Assembly: GCA_000565345.1 (NCBI GenBank)
Contig: AQOF01000084.1
Span: 1 to 34,108, forward strand
DNA from: Salinivibrio costicola subsp. costicola ATCC 33508 = LMG 11651
GTDB taxonomy: Bacteria > Pseudomonadota > Gammaproteobacteria > Enterobacterales > Vibrionaceae
Direction: 5' to 3'
DNA length: 34,108 nt
How positions within the stretch are numbered: the stretch's first letter is position 1; each line of letters starts with the position of its first letter. Made by a program: the position numbers and the translations under genes. This document shows positions 1 to 7,679 of the stretch, piece by piece. Under the pieces are notes generated by a model. That model did no database searches, had not been told where the DNA came from, and worked only from the letters and a program-made list of their open reading frames with translations.

Positions 1-1
1 A

Positions 2-154
2 GACTGCGGAGCTAAGAAGAAAAAGACCTTAGCTGAACGGTGGCACTCATGCGAATGTGGCTGTGAGAAGCCTCGTGATGTAGCCAGTGCGCAAGTTAAT
101 TTAAACTGGGCGTTAGGTATTCAGGCTGGGAACCAGCCTAAAAAGGCGGCTTAG
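2..154 (+). pseudogene. tnpB: TnpB (IS200/IS605 OrfB) C-terminal end, cut by the window edge
   Basis: The last 50 codons of an RNA-guided nuclease/transposase accessory protein of the TnpB family, open at the window start. What is visible is the second half of the OrfB zinc ribbon (a DCG, then about 15 residues later a CECG), followed by an RD that corresponds to the RuvC-III aspartate in the usual C-G-x(n)-R-D-x-N-A-A arrangement. The tail ends in a lysine-rich stretch and TAG. Whether the rest of the gene is intact cannot be seen. In this family TnpB cuts DNA with a guide RNA made from the right end of its own element, and the matching hairpin lies immediately downstream. The alternative, a lone decayed fragment, cannot be excluded. 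The family call is firm; completeness is unknown. Confidence 0.75.
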
Positions 155-207
155 GCTTTCTTTTTGAAACTCCTTCAAAACGCGCAGCGTTTAGTGGGAG
201 TTGTTCA
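155..207 (+). mobile_element. Right-end hairpin of the IS200/IS605 element, likely omega-RNA scaffold
   Basis: Just after the tnpB stop lies a nested hairpin. The outer arms are AACTCC (168-173) and GGAGTT (197-202). The inner perfect stem is AAACGC (178-183) and GCGTTT (187-192), with a GCA loop. IS200/IS605 elements end in such imperfect subterminal hairpins, and in TnpB systems this region forms the 3' part of the guide-bearing RNA, with the guide read from the sequence just beyond the element end. The exact end was not determined; the TTCA at about 204-207 is a candidate. The guide would then be the first 15-20 bases of the menI upstream region. Confidence 0.55.
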
Positions 208-292
208 TGGTGCTGCTTTCTTCGTGTTGCGCTAGTCGACGTTGATCATCAGGGCAACCGTTAGCGGTTATTGAATGAATAATAGGTGAGAC

Positions 293-727
293 ATGGTGAG
301 CATTTGGAAAAAAGACATGTCGCTCGCGGGGCTAAATGCCTCATCGGCGAATACCTTGGTTGAGCATTTAGGGATTATTTATACGGCGTTTGATGACAAC
401 AGCTTAACAGGCACCATGCCGGTTGCCGCGCATACGCATCAACCGCTGGGCATGTTGCACGGCGGTGCGTCGGTGGTGTTGGCTGAAACTTTGGGATCAC
501 TCGCCGCTAATATGTGTGTGCCTGAAGGGAAATACTGCGTCGGCCTCGATATTAACGCCAATCATTTACGCGCGATGCGACAAGGCACAGTGACGGGGGT
601 CGCACGCCCGATTCATCTTGGAGCAACCACGCAAGTTTGGAGTATTACCCTCCAAGATGAACGCGGCCGCGATATATGCGTGAGCCGTCTTACGATGGCG
701 GTGCTGACTGATAAAGCACACCGATAA
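293..727 (+). CDS. menI: 1,4-dihydroxy-2-naphthoyl-CoA hydrolase (hotdog thioesterase)
   Basis: A hotdog-fold thioesterase of 144 residues, closely resembling E. coli MenI/YdiI over its full length (about 136 residues there). MenI releases 1,4-dihydroxy-2-naphthoate from its CoA ester in menaquinone synthesis, in the cytoplasm. Visible marks are the THQPLG segment, the HGG motif at 56-58 and the L-A-E-T-L-G-S helix with the presumed catalytic Glu65. Gln50 and His56 match the family's active-site positions. The ATG at 293 has AGGTGAG four bases upstream. The gene stands alone, next to the transposon end and convergent with the DUF2797 gene. Related PaaI/EntH-type thioesterases are the alternative, but the N-terminal IWKK and NAxSxNT segments favour MenI. 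Confidence 0.85.
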   Translation: MVSIWKKDMSLAGLNASSANTLVEHLGIIYTAFDDNSLTGTMPVAAHTHQPLGMLHGGASVVLAETLGSLAANMCVPEGKYCVGLDINANHLRAMRQGTVTGVARPIHLGATTQVWSITLQDERGRDICVSRLTMAVLTDKAHR

Positions 728-736
728 AAGCAGACG

Positions 737-766
737 CCGTGCAAGTCTGTGGGTAGCCTTGCACGG
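737..766. terminator. Inverted repeat between convergent menI and DUF2797 gene
   Basis: CCGTGCAAG (737-745) and CTTGCACGG (758-766) form a perfect 9-bp stem with a 12-base loop, ten bases after the menI stop. Only TTAT follows on the plus strand, so a rho-independent terminator is possible but weak. Confidence 0.4.
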
Positions 767-790
767 TTATAGGGGAACCCCAAGTGTCAG

Positions 791-1605
791 TTACTCGTGC
801 GAAGCCGTGACTTCATAGCTGGTAAATTTACGCACATTGATCACGCCAGTATCGAAAATCAAATATTGGCCCTTTATTCCTTTCAATATACCGCTTACGT
901 GCGGATTTTTATCAAAGTTGTGGGAGCTTATCTTGGTTGGGTGTTCAGTGACAGGGTAACTAAATGTCAGTGCGTCTTGCTCAGCCGGCACAATGGCGTC
1001 TTGACCAAATTGTAAACGGATATCAGCAAGATCGGATGCAATGGCCTGGGTGAGGCGTTCCGCTTCTGTTGGTAAATCAAGTACGTCGTTGTCCCCCTTG
1101 AGAATCGCACGCCAGTTAGTCTTGTCGGCAACGTGTTTAGCGATTGCCACCTCAACCAGGCCAGATACATGGCGGGTTTTCACACGGAAGATTGGCAGGG
1201 CCTGCGTGGCGCCTTGATCATGCCAGCGGGTTGGCATTTGGTTCGCGCGTGTGATCCCGACTTTTAGCCAGACGTGTTGGCGAGATACACGATGTGGTCG
1301 GTCATGCAAAACTGCTCGCCCCATTCAGGCTCCCGGCATGTCCCTTGTGCATAATGACAGGTTTCAGGCTTCATAATACACATGTCACAGCGCGCTAGCT
1401 TCTTCATGCAGGGATAACAGTGACCTTGTGAATAGCTTTTTTTGGTTTTTCGACCACACGCATCACAAAAGATATTGCCAGTGTGTGTCAGGGTGAGCGT
1501 GTGGCCCAGTAGCGGGTTCAGGTGTAGTTCTTGCTCACCGACACGGAGAAAATACTGCACGGATGCGCCTGCTTCGGTGCGCATTTTATTTAAGGTTCCA
1601 ATCAC
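791..1605 (-). pseudogene. DUF2797 zinc-finger-like protein, one frameshift
   Basis: A DUF2797 protein, a family of unknown function found in gamma-proteobacteria. The N-terminal part (1605 to about 1270) carries the cysteine-rich core: CDACGRKTKKS, CYPC, CDMC, CHYAQGTCREPEWGE. It then reaches VYLANTSG and hits a stop. The family continues as SGLKVGITR, and exactly that continuation is found one frame over, running to 791 through PTRWHDQGA, DKTNWR, SHNFDKNP and GIKGQYLIFDTGVINVRKF. A missing base near 1266-1272 explains this; adding it gives 271 residues, a normal length. Both halves look well preserved, so this may be a sequencing error. The start at 1605 is an ATG giving the family-typical GxLxKM opening. 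Confidence 0.75.
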
Positions 1606-1663
1606 AACATTGCTCTTATCGTTATAAAGTGCAGAAGTGTAACAAAGGAAAGCCTAAAGCGTT

Positions 1664-1699
1664 AGGTAGGTCGACGCTGGGACGCACTCGTACCTACCT
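1664..1699. repeat. 8-bp inverted repeat in the gap between two minus-strand genes
   Basis: AGGTAGGT (1664-1671) and ACCTACCT (1692-1699) flank a 20-base loop. The pair lies downstream of the small exported protein gene and upstream of the DUF2797 gene, both on the minus strand. There is no T-run on either side, so a terminator is uncertain; it could also be an operator for the DUF2797 gene. Confidence 0.3.
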
Positions 1700-1716
1700 C
1701 TCTTATCATTTCATGC

Positions 1717-2034
1717 TTATCCGAGCCGATTCTCAAAGCGTTTTTTATTGTCAGTAGTGAACTCACGGTAGAGGGTCACCGACACGATCAATACCTCTTT
1801 GTGGGTATCTTCACTGACTTGGTTAATCACAAAGTAGTCAGCTTCTTCTTCTTTGACACCACGCTCAACAAGACGAAGTACATCGTCTTGAATATTGCCC
1901 TCGATCTCGACATTCGCTGTTTTTTCGAAGTCACCAAAATCAAGGGTTGATTTGGCTATCAGTTCGGGGGCCGCAAGGGCTTGAAAAGACAGAAAAGAGG
2001 CGCATAACAGCACCGCAGAGAGAGCTTTTTTCAT
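1717..2034 (-). CDS. Small exported protein, DUF1471-like (YdgH/BhsA/McbA type)
   Basis: About 105 residues, starting at the ATG at 2034. The first 21 residues form a clear signal peptide (MKKALSAVLLC, hydrophobic core, then Q-A-L-A before Ala-Pro), so the mature part is about 84 residues in the periplasm. The mature sequence has the layout of the DUF1471 fold: a short strand (VEIEGNI), a helix (DDVLRLVERGVKEE), then ADYFVINQVSE and EVLIVSVTLYR. The family includes stress-induced periplasmic proteins such as BhsA. The match is by pattern only, and the usual Gly before Ala in the GAxxYxI segment is replaced by Glu. A longer start at TTG 2067 would bury the signal peptide behind 11 residues and is less likely. 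No good ribosome-binding site is visible for either start. Confidence 0.55.
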   Translation of the reverse strand: MKKALSAVLLCASFLSFQALAAPELIAKSTLDFGDFEKTANVEIEGNIQDDVLRLVERGVKEEEADYFVINQVSEDTHKEVLIVSVTLYREFTTDNKKRFENRLG

Positions 2035-2060
2035 AATATATCGACACGTCGGTGGATTTG

Positions 2061-2097
2061 CTGACAACGTAACAAGGGTAGGATGACGCGTTGTCAG
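2061..2097. repeat. 9-bp inverted repeat upstream of the DUF1471-like gene
   Basis: CTGACAACG (2061-2069) and CGTTGTCAG (2089-2097) form a perfect stem with a 19-base loop. On the minus strand it lies after the 47-residue gene and ahead of the exported protein gene, so it could end one transcript or lie in the leader of the next. No T-run adjoins it. Confidence 0.35.
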
Positions 2098-2129
2098 CGT
2101 GACGTTAAATTAACGCTGAGGCAATCAGA

Positions 2130-2273
2130 TTAGCGTGTGGCGTCTTCAATATCATCACTAAAGACATCATTGTTGCCCGCTATGTTGGGGCGATGATACG
2201 CCGATGTATCATCAAGATAATCGGCTAACAGGTCATCATCTGTTGGGATAACCTGATGCTGTAAACTGTTCAT
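2130..2273 (-). CDS. Small acidic protein of 47 residues, unknown
   Basis: An open frame of 47 residues beginning MNSLQHQVIPTDDDLLADYL. It is rich in Asp and Asn, with no hydrophobic segment. The ATG at 2273 is preceded by AAGGAGAAAAA, an excellent ribosome-binding site, which is the main reason to believe it. The two acidic stretches (TDDDLLADYLDD and FSDDIEDATR) resemble short linear segments rather than a folded domain. No family is recognised. It lies between the secreted nuclease and the DUF1471-like gene on the same strand. Confidence 0.5.
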   Translation of the reverse strand: MNSLQHQVIPTDDDLLADYLDDTSAYHRPNIAGNNDVFSDDIEDATR

Positions 2274-2304
2274 TTTTTCTCCTTGAGTGATCGTTAACCC
2301 ATCA

Positions 2305-2336
2305 CATATAGCAAGGCTAACGGCTCACTGTGTCAA
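2305..2336 (-). promoter_or_regulatory. Possible promoter for the 47-residue gene
   Basis: On the minus strand a perfect -35 hexamer TTGACA (2336-2331) lies upstream of TATATG (2310-2305). The 20-base spacer is longer than ideal; reading GCTATA as -10 gives 18. It is the only good -35 in the gap between the nuclease stop and the ATG at 2273. Confidence 0.3.
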
Positions 2337-2393
2337 TACCATGACATTCCTAGCGGCATTAAGACCTTCTCAACCTTTTGCGATTGGGTCAAT

Positions 2394-3317
2394 CTATTTC
2401 GACGCCGACTCAATGTCGAAGCGCGCAACAATCGGGCAGTGGTCGCTGAGTCGGTATGTCATTACTTTGTGGTAGTCAAACTGATACTGAAAACTGTACT
2501 GCCATTGTTTGGCAAGAGGCTCAGAGACCAAAACATGATCCACTAAGCGGCTGTACATCACCTGGTTCCAGGTTTGAGTACGCCAGTTGTAACGCCGTGC
2601 TTTACAGCGTGCTCGCACGTTTTTGGTGACGTTGACGATGTTGGGGGGATTGGCTTCGATTTCAAGGCGATGAGCGTTAAATGTATGCCAAAATGGATCA
2701 TTATTTTCCCCGATGTAGCGATTAAAGTCGCCGGCAATGATAACGTTTTTATCACCACGATCCGACAGCCATTCCGCGAGCGCTCTGAATTGTTGACTCA
2801 GTTTTTTACAGCTGCTTGTGCCTTGGCGTTGGTGAAAACATCCCGACTTGAGATGAACGGATAACAAGTGAATAGGTGCATGGCCAGGAGGCGTGACCAC
2901 CACATAGGCGCCATAACGCAAAGAAGGGGGTCCAAACAGTCCGGGTAAGGCAATCTCACGAAAATCCTTCCGATCGTCCACCTGCCAACCTTTGCGCACG
3001 GCGATGCCAGTCAGCTGCTGACTGTGAGAAGAGGATTTGAGTGCGGCGTAACGGTCGGAAAAGTAATAGTTATATTTTTCTTTTGGTACCACACGGGCTA
3101 GCGCCTCAGGGCTATCGACCTCCTGAAATGCCAACACGTCTGGAGAGATCTGCGCCAATATGGCCGCGAGTTGTAGGTAATCCTCTTCATGGCGAATACC
3201 AGCCCGTTGATCGGCCTTTAAGGTTAGCCATTCAAAATTCCATGTTGCTACCGTGAGTGCATAGCTTGGGGCAACATATAGCCCTAGCAGCACCAACAGT
3301 CCGACGCGTCGAAGCAC
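2394..3317 (-). CDS. Secreted endonuclease/exonuclease/phosphatase (EEP) family protein
   Basis: A 307-residue protein of the EEP (DNase I/exonuclease III-like) fold. The N-terminus is a signal peptide (MLRRVGLLVLLGLYVAPSYA) followed directly by the first fold strand, T-V-A-T-W-N-F-E-W. Later landmarks in order are FQEV, whose Glu binds the metal, then HLKSGC, the GDFNR catalytic Asp/Asn pair, RLVDHVLVS and finally LSDHCPIVARF with the catalytic His. All the expected catalytic residues appear to be present. It probably hydrolyses nucleic acid or another phosphodiester in the periplasm or outside the cell; the substrate cannot be read from the sequence. Cysteines in SGCFHQ and SSCKK may form a disulfide, which fits an exported protein. 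Confidence 0.8.
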   Translation of the reverse strand: MLRRVGLLVLLGLYVAPSYALTVATWNFEWLTLKADQRAGIRHEEDYLQLAAILAQISPDVLAFQEVDSPEALARVVPKEKYNYYFSDRYAALKSSSHSQQLTGIAVRKGWQVDDRKDFREIALPGLFGPPSLRYGAYVVVTPPGHAPIHLLSVHLKSGCFHQRQGTSSCKKLSQQFRALAEWLSDRGDKNVIIAGDFNRYIGENNDPFWHTFNAHRLEIEANPPNIVNVTKNVRARCKARRYNWRTQTWNQVMYSRLVDHVLVSEPLAKQWQYSFQYQFDYHKVMTYRLSDHCPIVARFDIESASK

Positions 3318-3544
3318 GATTGCCCCTTACCTTAATCATTTGCTTTTCACCGTGATCCTACTGCAAATATTCAACGTGTAGGTGAGTTCGCGATCAAATT
3401 GCGGACAAGGTTTGATTTTCGCTAACAATTGCAACAATACAGATCAGCAAATTGGAGAACAGATAGGCGTTTGAACGGCCGACTTTGGTTATTCGAAAGT
3501 TCGATGATCTGAGTCAACACAATCGATCCCGCATTTGCTATCTA

Positions 3545-3592
3545 ATGCCACATCTTGTGTTTATGATGTTTTTATAATCCTATATATGGTGT
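3545..3592 (+). promoter_or_regulatory. Tandem NrdR-like boxes overlapping the nrdD promoter
   Basis: Two 16-base segments fit the NrdR box pattern (acaCwAtATaTwGtgt): 3545-3560 at about 11 of 16 positions and 3577-3592 at about 12 of 16. They are exactly 32 bp apart, the three-helical-turn spacing that NrdR pairs require. A -10-like TATAAT (3573-3578) lies between them, so binding would block RNA polymerase. NrdR is the ATP/dATP-sensing repressor of ribonucleotide reductase genes. The gap 3318-3601 has no gene. Its upstream part holds ATCAAA (3393-3398) and TTTGAT (3411-3416) half sites that are too far from an FNR consensus to call. Confidence 0.6.
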
Positions 3593-3601
3593 GGAGGGCA
3601 T

Positions 3602-5743
3602 ATGCCAGCGGTAATTAAGCGCGACGGAACACGCGTCCCATTTGATGCAGATCGTATCGTTCAGGCGGTGACGTGTGCGCGAGAATCAGCGCAGTCGCTG
3701 CGTGACGTTGAATCATGCCCATTGACTGATGAGACGATTCGTCGTTTAGCGGATACCATTGCGACGCAATTTGCTGGCGATGCCGAAGTAGATATCGATC
3801 ACATCCAATATGCGGTAGAGGATGTGCTTATGGCTGGCCCGCATAAAGCGGTCGCGCGCGCGTACATTGAATACCGCCACGATAGAGACATTGCACGAGA
3901 GCGCCGAGGGCGATTGAATCATGAGGTACAAGGGTTGGTCGGTCAAACGAACACCGAGTTGCTGCATGAAAACGCCAACAAAGACAGCAAAGTTATTCCG
4001 ACGCAACGCGATCTACTCGCGGGCATCGTGGCGAAGCATTACGCCAAACAGCACATGCTACCGAGCGCCGTTGTCCGCGCCCATGAATCAGGCGAAATTC
4101 ATTACCACGATTTAGACTATGCGCCTTTCTTCCCCATGTTTAATTGCATGTTGATTGACTTAGCCGGCATGTTGCAAAAAGGCTTTAAAATGGGGAACGC
4201 AGAAATTGCCCCGCCTAAGTCGATTTCGACCGCCACAGCGGTGACGGCACAAATTATCGCGCAAGTGGCGAGTCATATATACGGTGGCACCACCATCAAT
4301 CGTATTGATGAGGTGTTAGCGCCTTACGTTGAAGCAAGCTACCAAAAACATTTACTTGTGGCGCGAGAGTGGGCCATTGCTGAGCCCGAGGCATATGCGC
4401 GAGCAAGAACCGATAAAGAGTGCTTTGATGCGTTTCAATCGCTGGAGTATGAGGTAAACACCTTACATACGGCCAATGGGCAAACCCCGTTTGTTACGTT
4501 TGGGTTAGGGCTCGGTGAATCATGGTCTGCACGTGCGGTACAACGTGCTATTTTAGCCAACCGTATTGCCGGTTTGGGCGAAAATCGCAAAACCGCTGTG
4601 TTCCCTAAATTGGTATTTTGCATTCGCGAGGGCTTAAACCGACAGCCTGACGATCCGAACTATGACATCAAGCAACTTGCGCTTGAATGCGCCTCAAAAC
4701 GAATGTATCCCGATATTCTCAATTATGACCAAGTTGTATCGGTCACCGGTTCGTTTAAAACCCCGATGGGCTGCCGAAGCTTCTTAAGTGACTATGAAGA
4801 AAACGGCGAATTGATCCATGAAGGGCGGAATAACTTGGGCGTGGTCAGTGTCAATTTACCCAGATTGGCGATTGAAGCAGAAGGGGATGAAGACGCCTTT
4901 TATGCGCGCCTCGATGCAACGTTAAATATTGCTCGCCAGGCACTCGATACTCGAATTGCGCGTTTTAAAGGGGTAAAAGCCCGCGTGGCGCCCATTTTAT
5001 ATATGGAAGGTGCATGTGGGATCCGCCTTAACCCAGATGATGAAGTCAGTGAGATTTTCAAACATGGCCGAGCATCGATTTCGCTAGGGTATATTGGCCT
5101 ACACGAAACGATTAATGCCCTTTATGGCAGCACGCCGCATCTTTACGACAGCGTGGTCAAGCAAAAGAAAGCGAAAGCGATTGTCGCCTACTTGCATGAT
5201 GCGACCGAACGCTGGAAAGAAGAAACAGGCTATGGCTTTAGTTTGTATAGCACCCCGAGTGAGAACCTCTGTAGTCGTTTTTGCCAGCTTGATACGCAAG
5301 CCTTTGGTGTGCTTGAAGGGGTGACGGATAAGGGCTATTACACCAACAGCTTTCACCTCGACGTGGAAAAACAAGTCACACCTTACGATAAAATCGATTT
5401 CGAAATGGACTATCCACGCTTAGCCAATGGTGGCTTTATTTGCTATGGCGAGTACCCCAACATCCAGCATAATTTAGAAGCGTTGGAGAACGTCTGGGAT
5501 TATAGCTACGATCGCGTGCCGTACTATGGCACCAATACGCCGATCGATGAATGCTATGAATGTGGGTTTACCGGCGAATTTGATTGCACCAGCAAAGGCT
5601 TTACCTGTCCGGCATGTGGTAATCACGACCCAGCGCGCGTGTCGGTGACTCGTCGCGTCTGTGGCTATTTGGGTAGCCCGGATACACGTCCATTTAACCC
5701 AGGTAAGCAGCAAGAAGTGATCCGCCGCGTTAAACATATGTAG
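3602..5743 (+). CDS. nrdD: Anaerobic ribonucleoside-triphosphate reductase, class III
   Basis: NrdD reduces ribonucleoside triphosphates to deoxy forms under anaerobic conditions, using a glycyl radical. The 713 residues match the usual length of about 712. An ATP-cone regulatory domain occupies roughly residues 2-90 (IKRDGTRVPFDADRI opening), followed by the ten-stranded barrel. Near the C-terminus four cysteines, C651, C654, C669 and C672, form the zinc site. RVCGYLG follows, with the radical-bearing Gly688 25 residues from the end. The ATG at 3602 has GGAGGG seven bases upstream. nrdG follows after a 10-base gap, so the two are co-transcribed. The reading frame is intact. Confidence 0.97.
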   Translation: MPAVIKRDGTRVPFDADRIVQAVTCARESAQSLRDVESCPLTDETIRRLADTIATQFAGDAEVDIDHIQYAVEDVLMAGPHKAVARAYIEYRHDRDIARERRGRLNHEVQGLVGQTNTELLHENANKDSKVIPTQRDLLAGIVAKHYAKQHMLPSAVVRAHESGEIHYHDLDYAPFFPMFNCMLIDLAGMLQKGFKMGNAEIAPPKSISTATAVTAQIIAQVASHIYGGTTINRIDEVLAPYVEASYQKHLLVAREWAIAEPEAYARARTDKECFDAFQSLEYEVNTLHTANGQTPFVTFGLGLGESWSARAVQRAILANRIAGLGENRKTAVFPKLVFCIREGLNRQPDDPNYDIKQLALECASKRMYPDILNYDQVVSVTGSFKTPMGCRSFLSDYEENGELIHEGRNNLGVVSVNLPRLAIEAEGDEDAFYARLDATLNIARQALDTRIARFKGVKARVAPILYMEGACGIRLNPDDEVSEIFKHGRASISLGYIGLHETINALYGSTPHLYDSVVKQKKAKAIVAYLHDATERWKEETGYGFSLYSTPSENLCSRFCQLDTQAFGVLEGVTDKGYYTNSFHLDVEKQVTPYDKIDFEMDYPRLANGGFICYGEYPNIQHNLEALENVWDYSYDRVPYYGTNTPIDECYECGFTGEFDCTSKGFTCPACGNHDPARVSVTRRVCGYLGSPDTRPFNPGKQQEVIRRVKHM

Positions 5744-5753
5744 GGAGTATATC

Positions 5754-6251
5754 GTGCATTATCACCAGTATATCCCGGTCGATATTGTCAATGGGCCTGG
5801 CACGCGCTGCACTTTGTTTGTCTCAGGTTGTGAGCATCAATGTCGGGGCTGTTATAACAAAGCCACATGGCCGCTGAAAAGTGGCCACCTTTTCACTGAT
5901 GTGATTAAAGATCAGATCATTCGTGATCTTCTCGATACACGGATCCCGCGGCGCGGTTTATCGTTAAGTGGTGGCGATCCTTTGCATCCTGCTAACCTCG
6001 ACAGTGTAAAAGAATTGTTACAAGAAGTGGTGTTAAGTGCCCCGGATAAAGACATTTGGTTGTGGACAGGCTACACGCTGGAACAATTATCCTCTGAGCA
6101 GCAAGAGGTGGTGGCGTTGATTGATGTGTTGATCGACGGCAAATTTATCCAAGCAGAGGCCGATCCAAACCTCGTATGGCGGGGGAGTGCCAACCAATGC
6201 GTACACTTTCTGTCCGAGCGTGCGCAACATCGACAAGAGAATCGCGGGTAA
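5754..6251 (+). CDS. nrdG: Anaerobic ribonucleotide reductase activating protein (radical SAM)
   Basis: NrdG uses a 4Fe-4S cluster and S-adenosylmethionine to create the glycyl radical on NrdD. The 165-residue protein shows the radical-SAM cysteine motif CEHQCRGC (C26, C30, C33), the preceding NGPGTRCTLFVSG segment, and SLSGGDPL, which contacts SAM. Translation starts at GTG 5754, with AGGGAG nine bases upstream. This start gives the family-typical MHYHQYxPxDxVNGxG opening and fits the 10-base gap after nrdD. Length is slightly above the E. coli protein (154). Confidence 0.95.
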   Translation: MHYHQYIPVDIVNGPGTRCTLFVSGCEHQCRGCYNKATWPLKSGHLFTDVIKDQIIRDLLDTRIPRRGLSLSGGDPLHPANLDSVKELLQEVVLSAPDKDIWLWTGYTLEQLSSEQQEVVALIDVLIDGKFIQAEADPNLVWRGSANQCVHFLSERAQHRQENRG

Positions 6252-6325
6252 GAGGTTGCCAATTTTCCCGCATGGGGTAGGGTATAACGTATCTTGAGCA
6301 TCCAGGCTTAAAAGGACGTATTACT

Positions 6326-7510
6326 ATGTTAGATCTGCTCTCGCCTGCCCAGCAGGATCCCATTCTCTCTTTGTCACTGGCTTATCGTGACGATCCGCGT
6401 GAGCATAAAATGGACTTAGGCATTGGCGTTTACCGTGATAGTCATGGTCAAACGCCAATTATGCAAGCCGTTAAAGCGGCACAACAATCCCTAGCGCAAA
6501 CTCAGCAAACCAAAGCCTATGTTGGCCTGGCCGGCAATGAAAACTTCAACCAAGCTATGGTCGATCTCTTACTCAAAGGGACGGACGCATATGACCGTTG
6601 TGCCGCCGTGCAAACACCAGGCGCAAGTGGGGCGCTGCGTATGCTGGCCGATCTGATGAATCTCGCGAAGCCGGTGACCACCGTATGGTTGACAGACCCC
6701 AGCTATGTGAATCACAAGCCGGTGATGGAAGCGGCAGGCCTGACGGTGAAATTCTATCCGTATTTTAATCGTGAGACCAAAATGGTGGACGCCGATGCCA
6801 TGCTGAATGCGTTATCAAAGGCGGGCGCAGACGATGTGGTATTGTTACACGGTTGTTGTCATAACCCCACAGGTGCTGATATTAGCCTGAAGGAATGGGA
6901 AGCGATCACAGAGCTTGCTAATCGCAACGGATTTACCCCCTTTGTCGATATTGCCTATCAAGGCTTTGGTGATGGGGTAGAAGAAGATGCTCGGGGTTTG
7001 CGTCTTTTAGCCGATAATGTTGAAGAGCTATTAATTGCGACATCTTGCTCTAAGAGTTTTGGTTTGTATCGAGAGCGTACAGGCGCGGCGATTGTGGTGG
7101 GTAAATCTGCCCAAGAAGCGCAGAATGCGAAAGGGCGCATCATGCAACTGGCGCGCAGCACCTATACCATGCCACCGGATCACGGTGCCGCCATTGTCGA
7201 AACCATTTTGACGGATGATGCGCTTACGCAGCAATGGCGCAATGAAATTAAAGCTATGAACACCCGCATTAATGCCTTACGAGAAGGCTTGACGTCAGCC
7301 CTTCGCGATCGCACAGGTGACGGTTATTTTGATTTTATCCAACACCATCGCGGCATGTTTTCCGTACTTGGTTTGACTGGTGAGCAGATCCATCAGTTGC
7401 GAGACAAACACGGCGTCTATGCGGTAGGAGATAGCCGGATCAACATTGCTGGCTTGGCAGAGCGACACATCGATAGGTTGGCCGATGCGCTGGTGGATGT
7501 GACGTCATAA
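6326..7510 (+). CDS. Aspartate/aromatic amino-acid aminotransferase, PLP class I
   Basis: A 394-residue PLP-dependent aminotransferase of the aspartate/tyrosine (AspC/TyrB) type, which moves the amino group of aspartate or an aromatic amino acid to 2-oxoglutarate in the cytosol. The order of motifs is complete: DLGIGVYRD near the N-terminus, GASGALR, HGCCHNPTGAD, FVDIAYQGFGDG with the cofactor-binding Asp and Tyr, and SCSKSFGLYRERTGA with the Schiff-base Lys243. Arg386-type recognition is represented by DSRINIAGL near the end. Whether it prefers aspartate or aromatic substrates cannot be decided here. AAGGA precedes the ATG at 6326. It lies 74 bases after nrdG and ends at a strong terminator. 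Confidence 0.9.
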   Translation: MLDLLSPAQQDPILSLSLAYRDDPREHKMDLGIGVYRDSHGQTPIMQAVKAAQQSLAQTQQTKAYVGLAGNENFNQAMVDLLLKGTDAYDRCAAVQTPGASGALRMLADLMNLAKPVTTVWLTDPSYVNHKPVMEAAGLTVKFYPYFNRETKMVDADAMLNALSKAGADDVVLLHGCCHNPTGADISLKEWEAITELANRNGFTPFVDIAYQGFGDGVEEDARGLRLLADNVEELLIATSCSKSFGLYRERTGAAIVVGKSAQEAQNAKGRIMQLARSTYTMPPDHGAAIVETILTDDALTQQWRNEIKAMNTRINALREGLTSALRDRTGDGYFDFIQHHRGMFSVLGLTGEQIHQLRDKHGVYAVGDSRINIAGLAERHIDRLADALVDVTS

Positions 7511-7543
7511 ACAGTGATAATCACATAAAGGCATTAGCATACG

Positions 7544-7573
7544 CCCGTCGTACTTCGGTACGACGGGTTTTTT
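7544..7573 (+). terminator. Rho-independent terminator after the aminotransferase
   Basis: Perfect 10-bp stem CCCGTCGTAC (7544-7553) and GTACGACGGG (7558-7567) with a TTCG tetraloop, followed by six T's. This is a textbook intrinsic terminator. Confidence 0.93.
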
Positions 7574-7679
7574 ATAACTGCGTACACATAATGTGATGTC
7601 CCCCCACGCTTTTTTTACAACACAAGAGTTCGGTGTCTTATACTCATATCTCTAAGTTGTAAATAAATAGGGAATGTTC

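Noticed and set aside
3384-3425. FNR site upstream of nrdD
   Set aside because: Only half sites are present; the best full match keeps about 7 of 10 consensus bases and is over 170 bases from the start codon.
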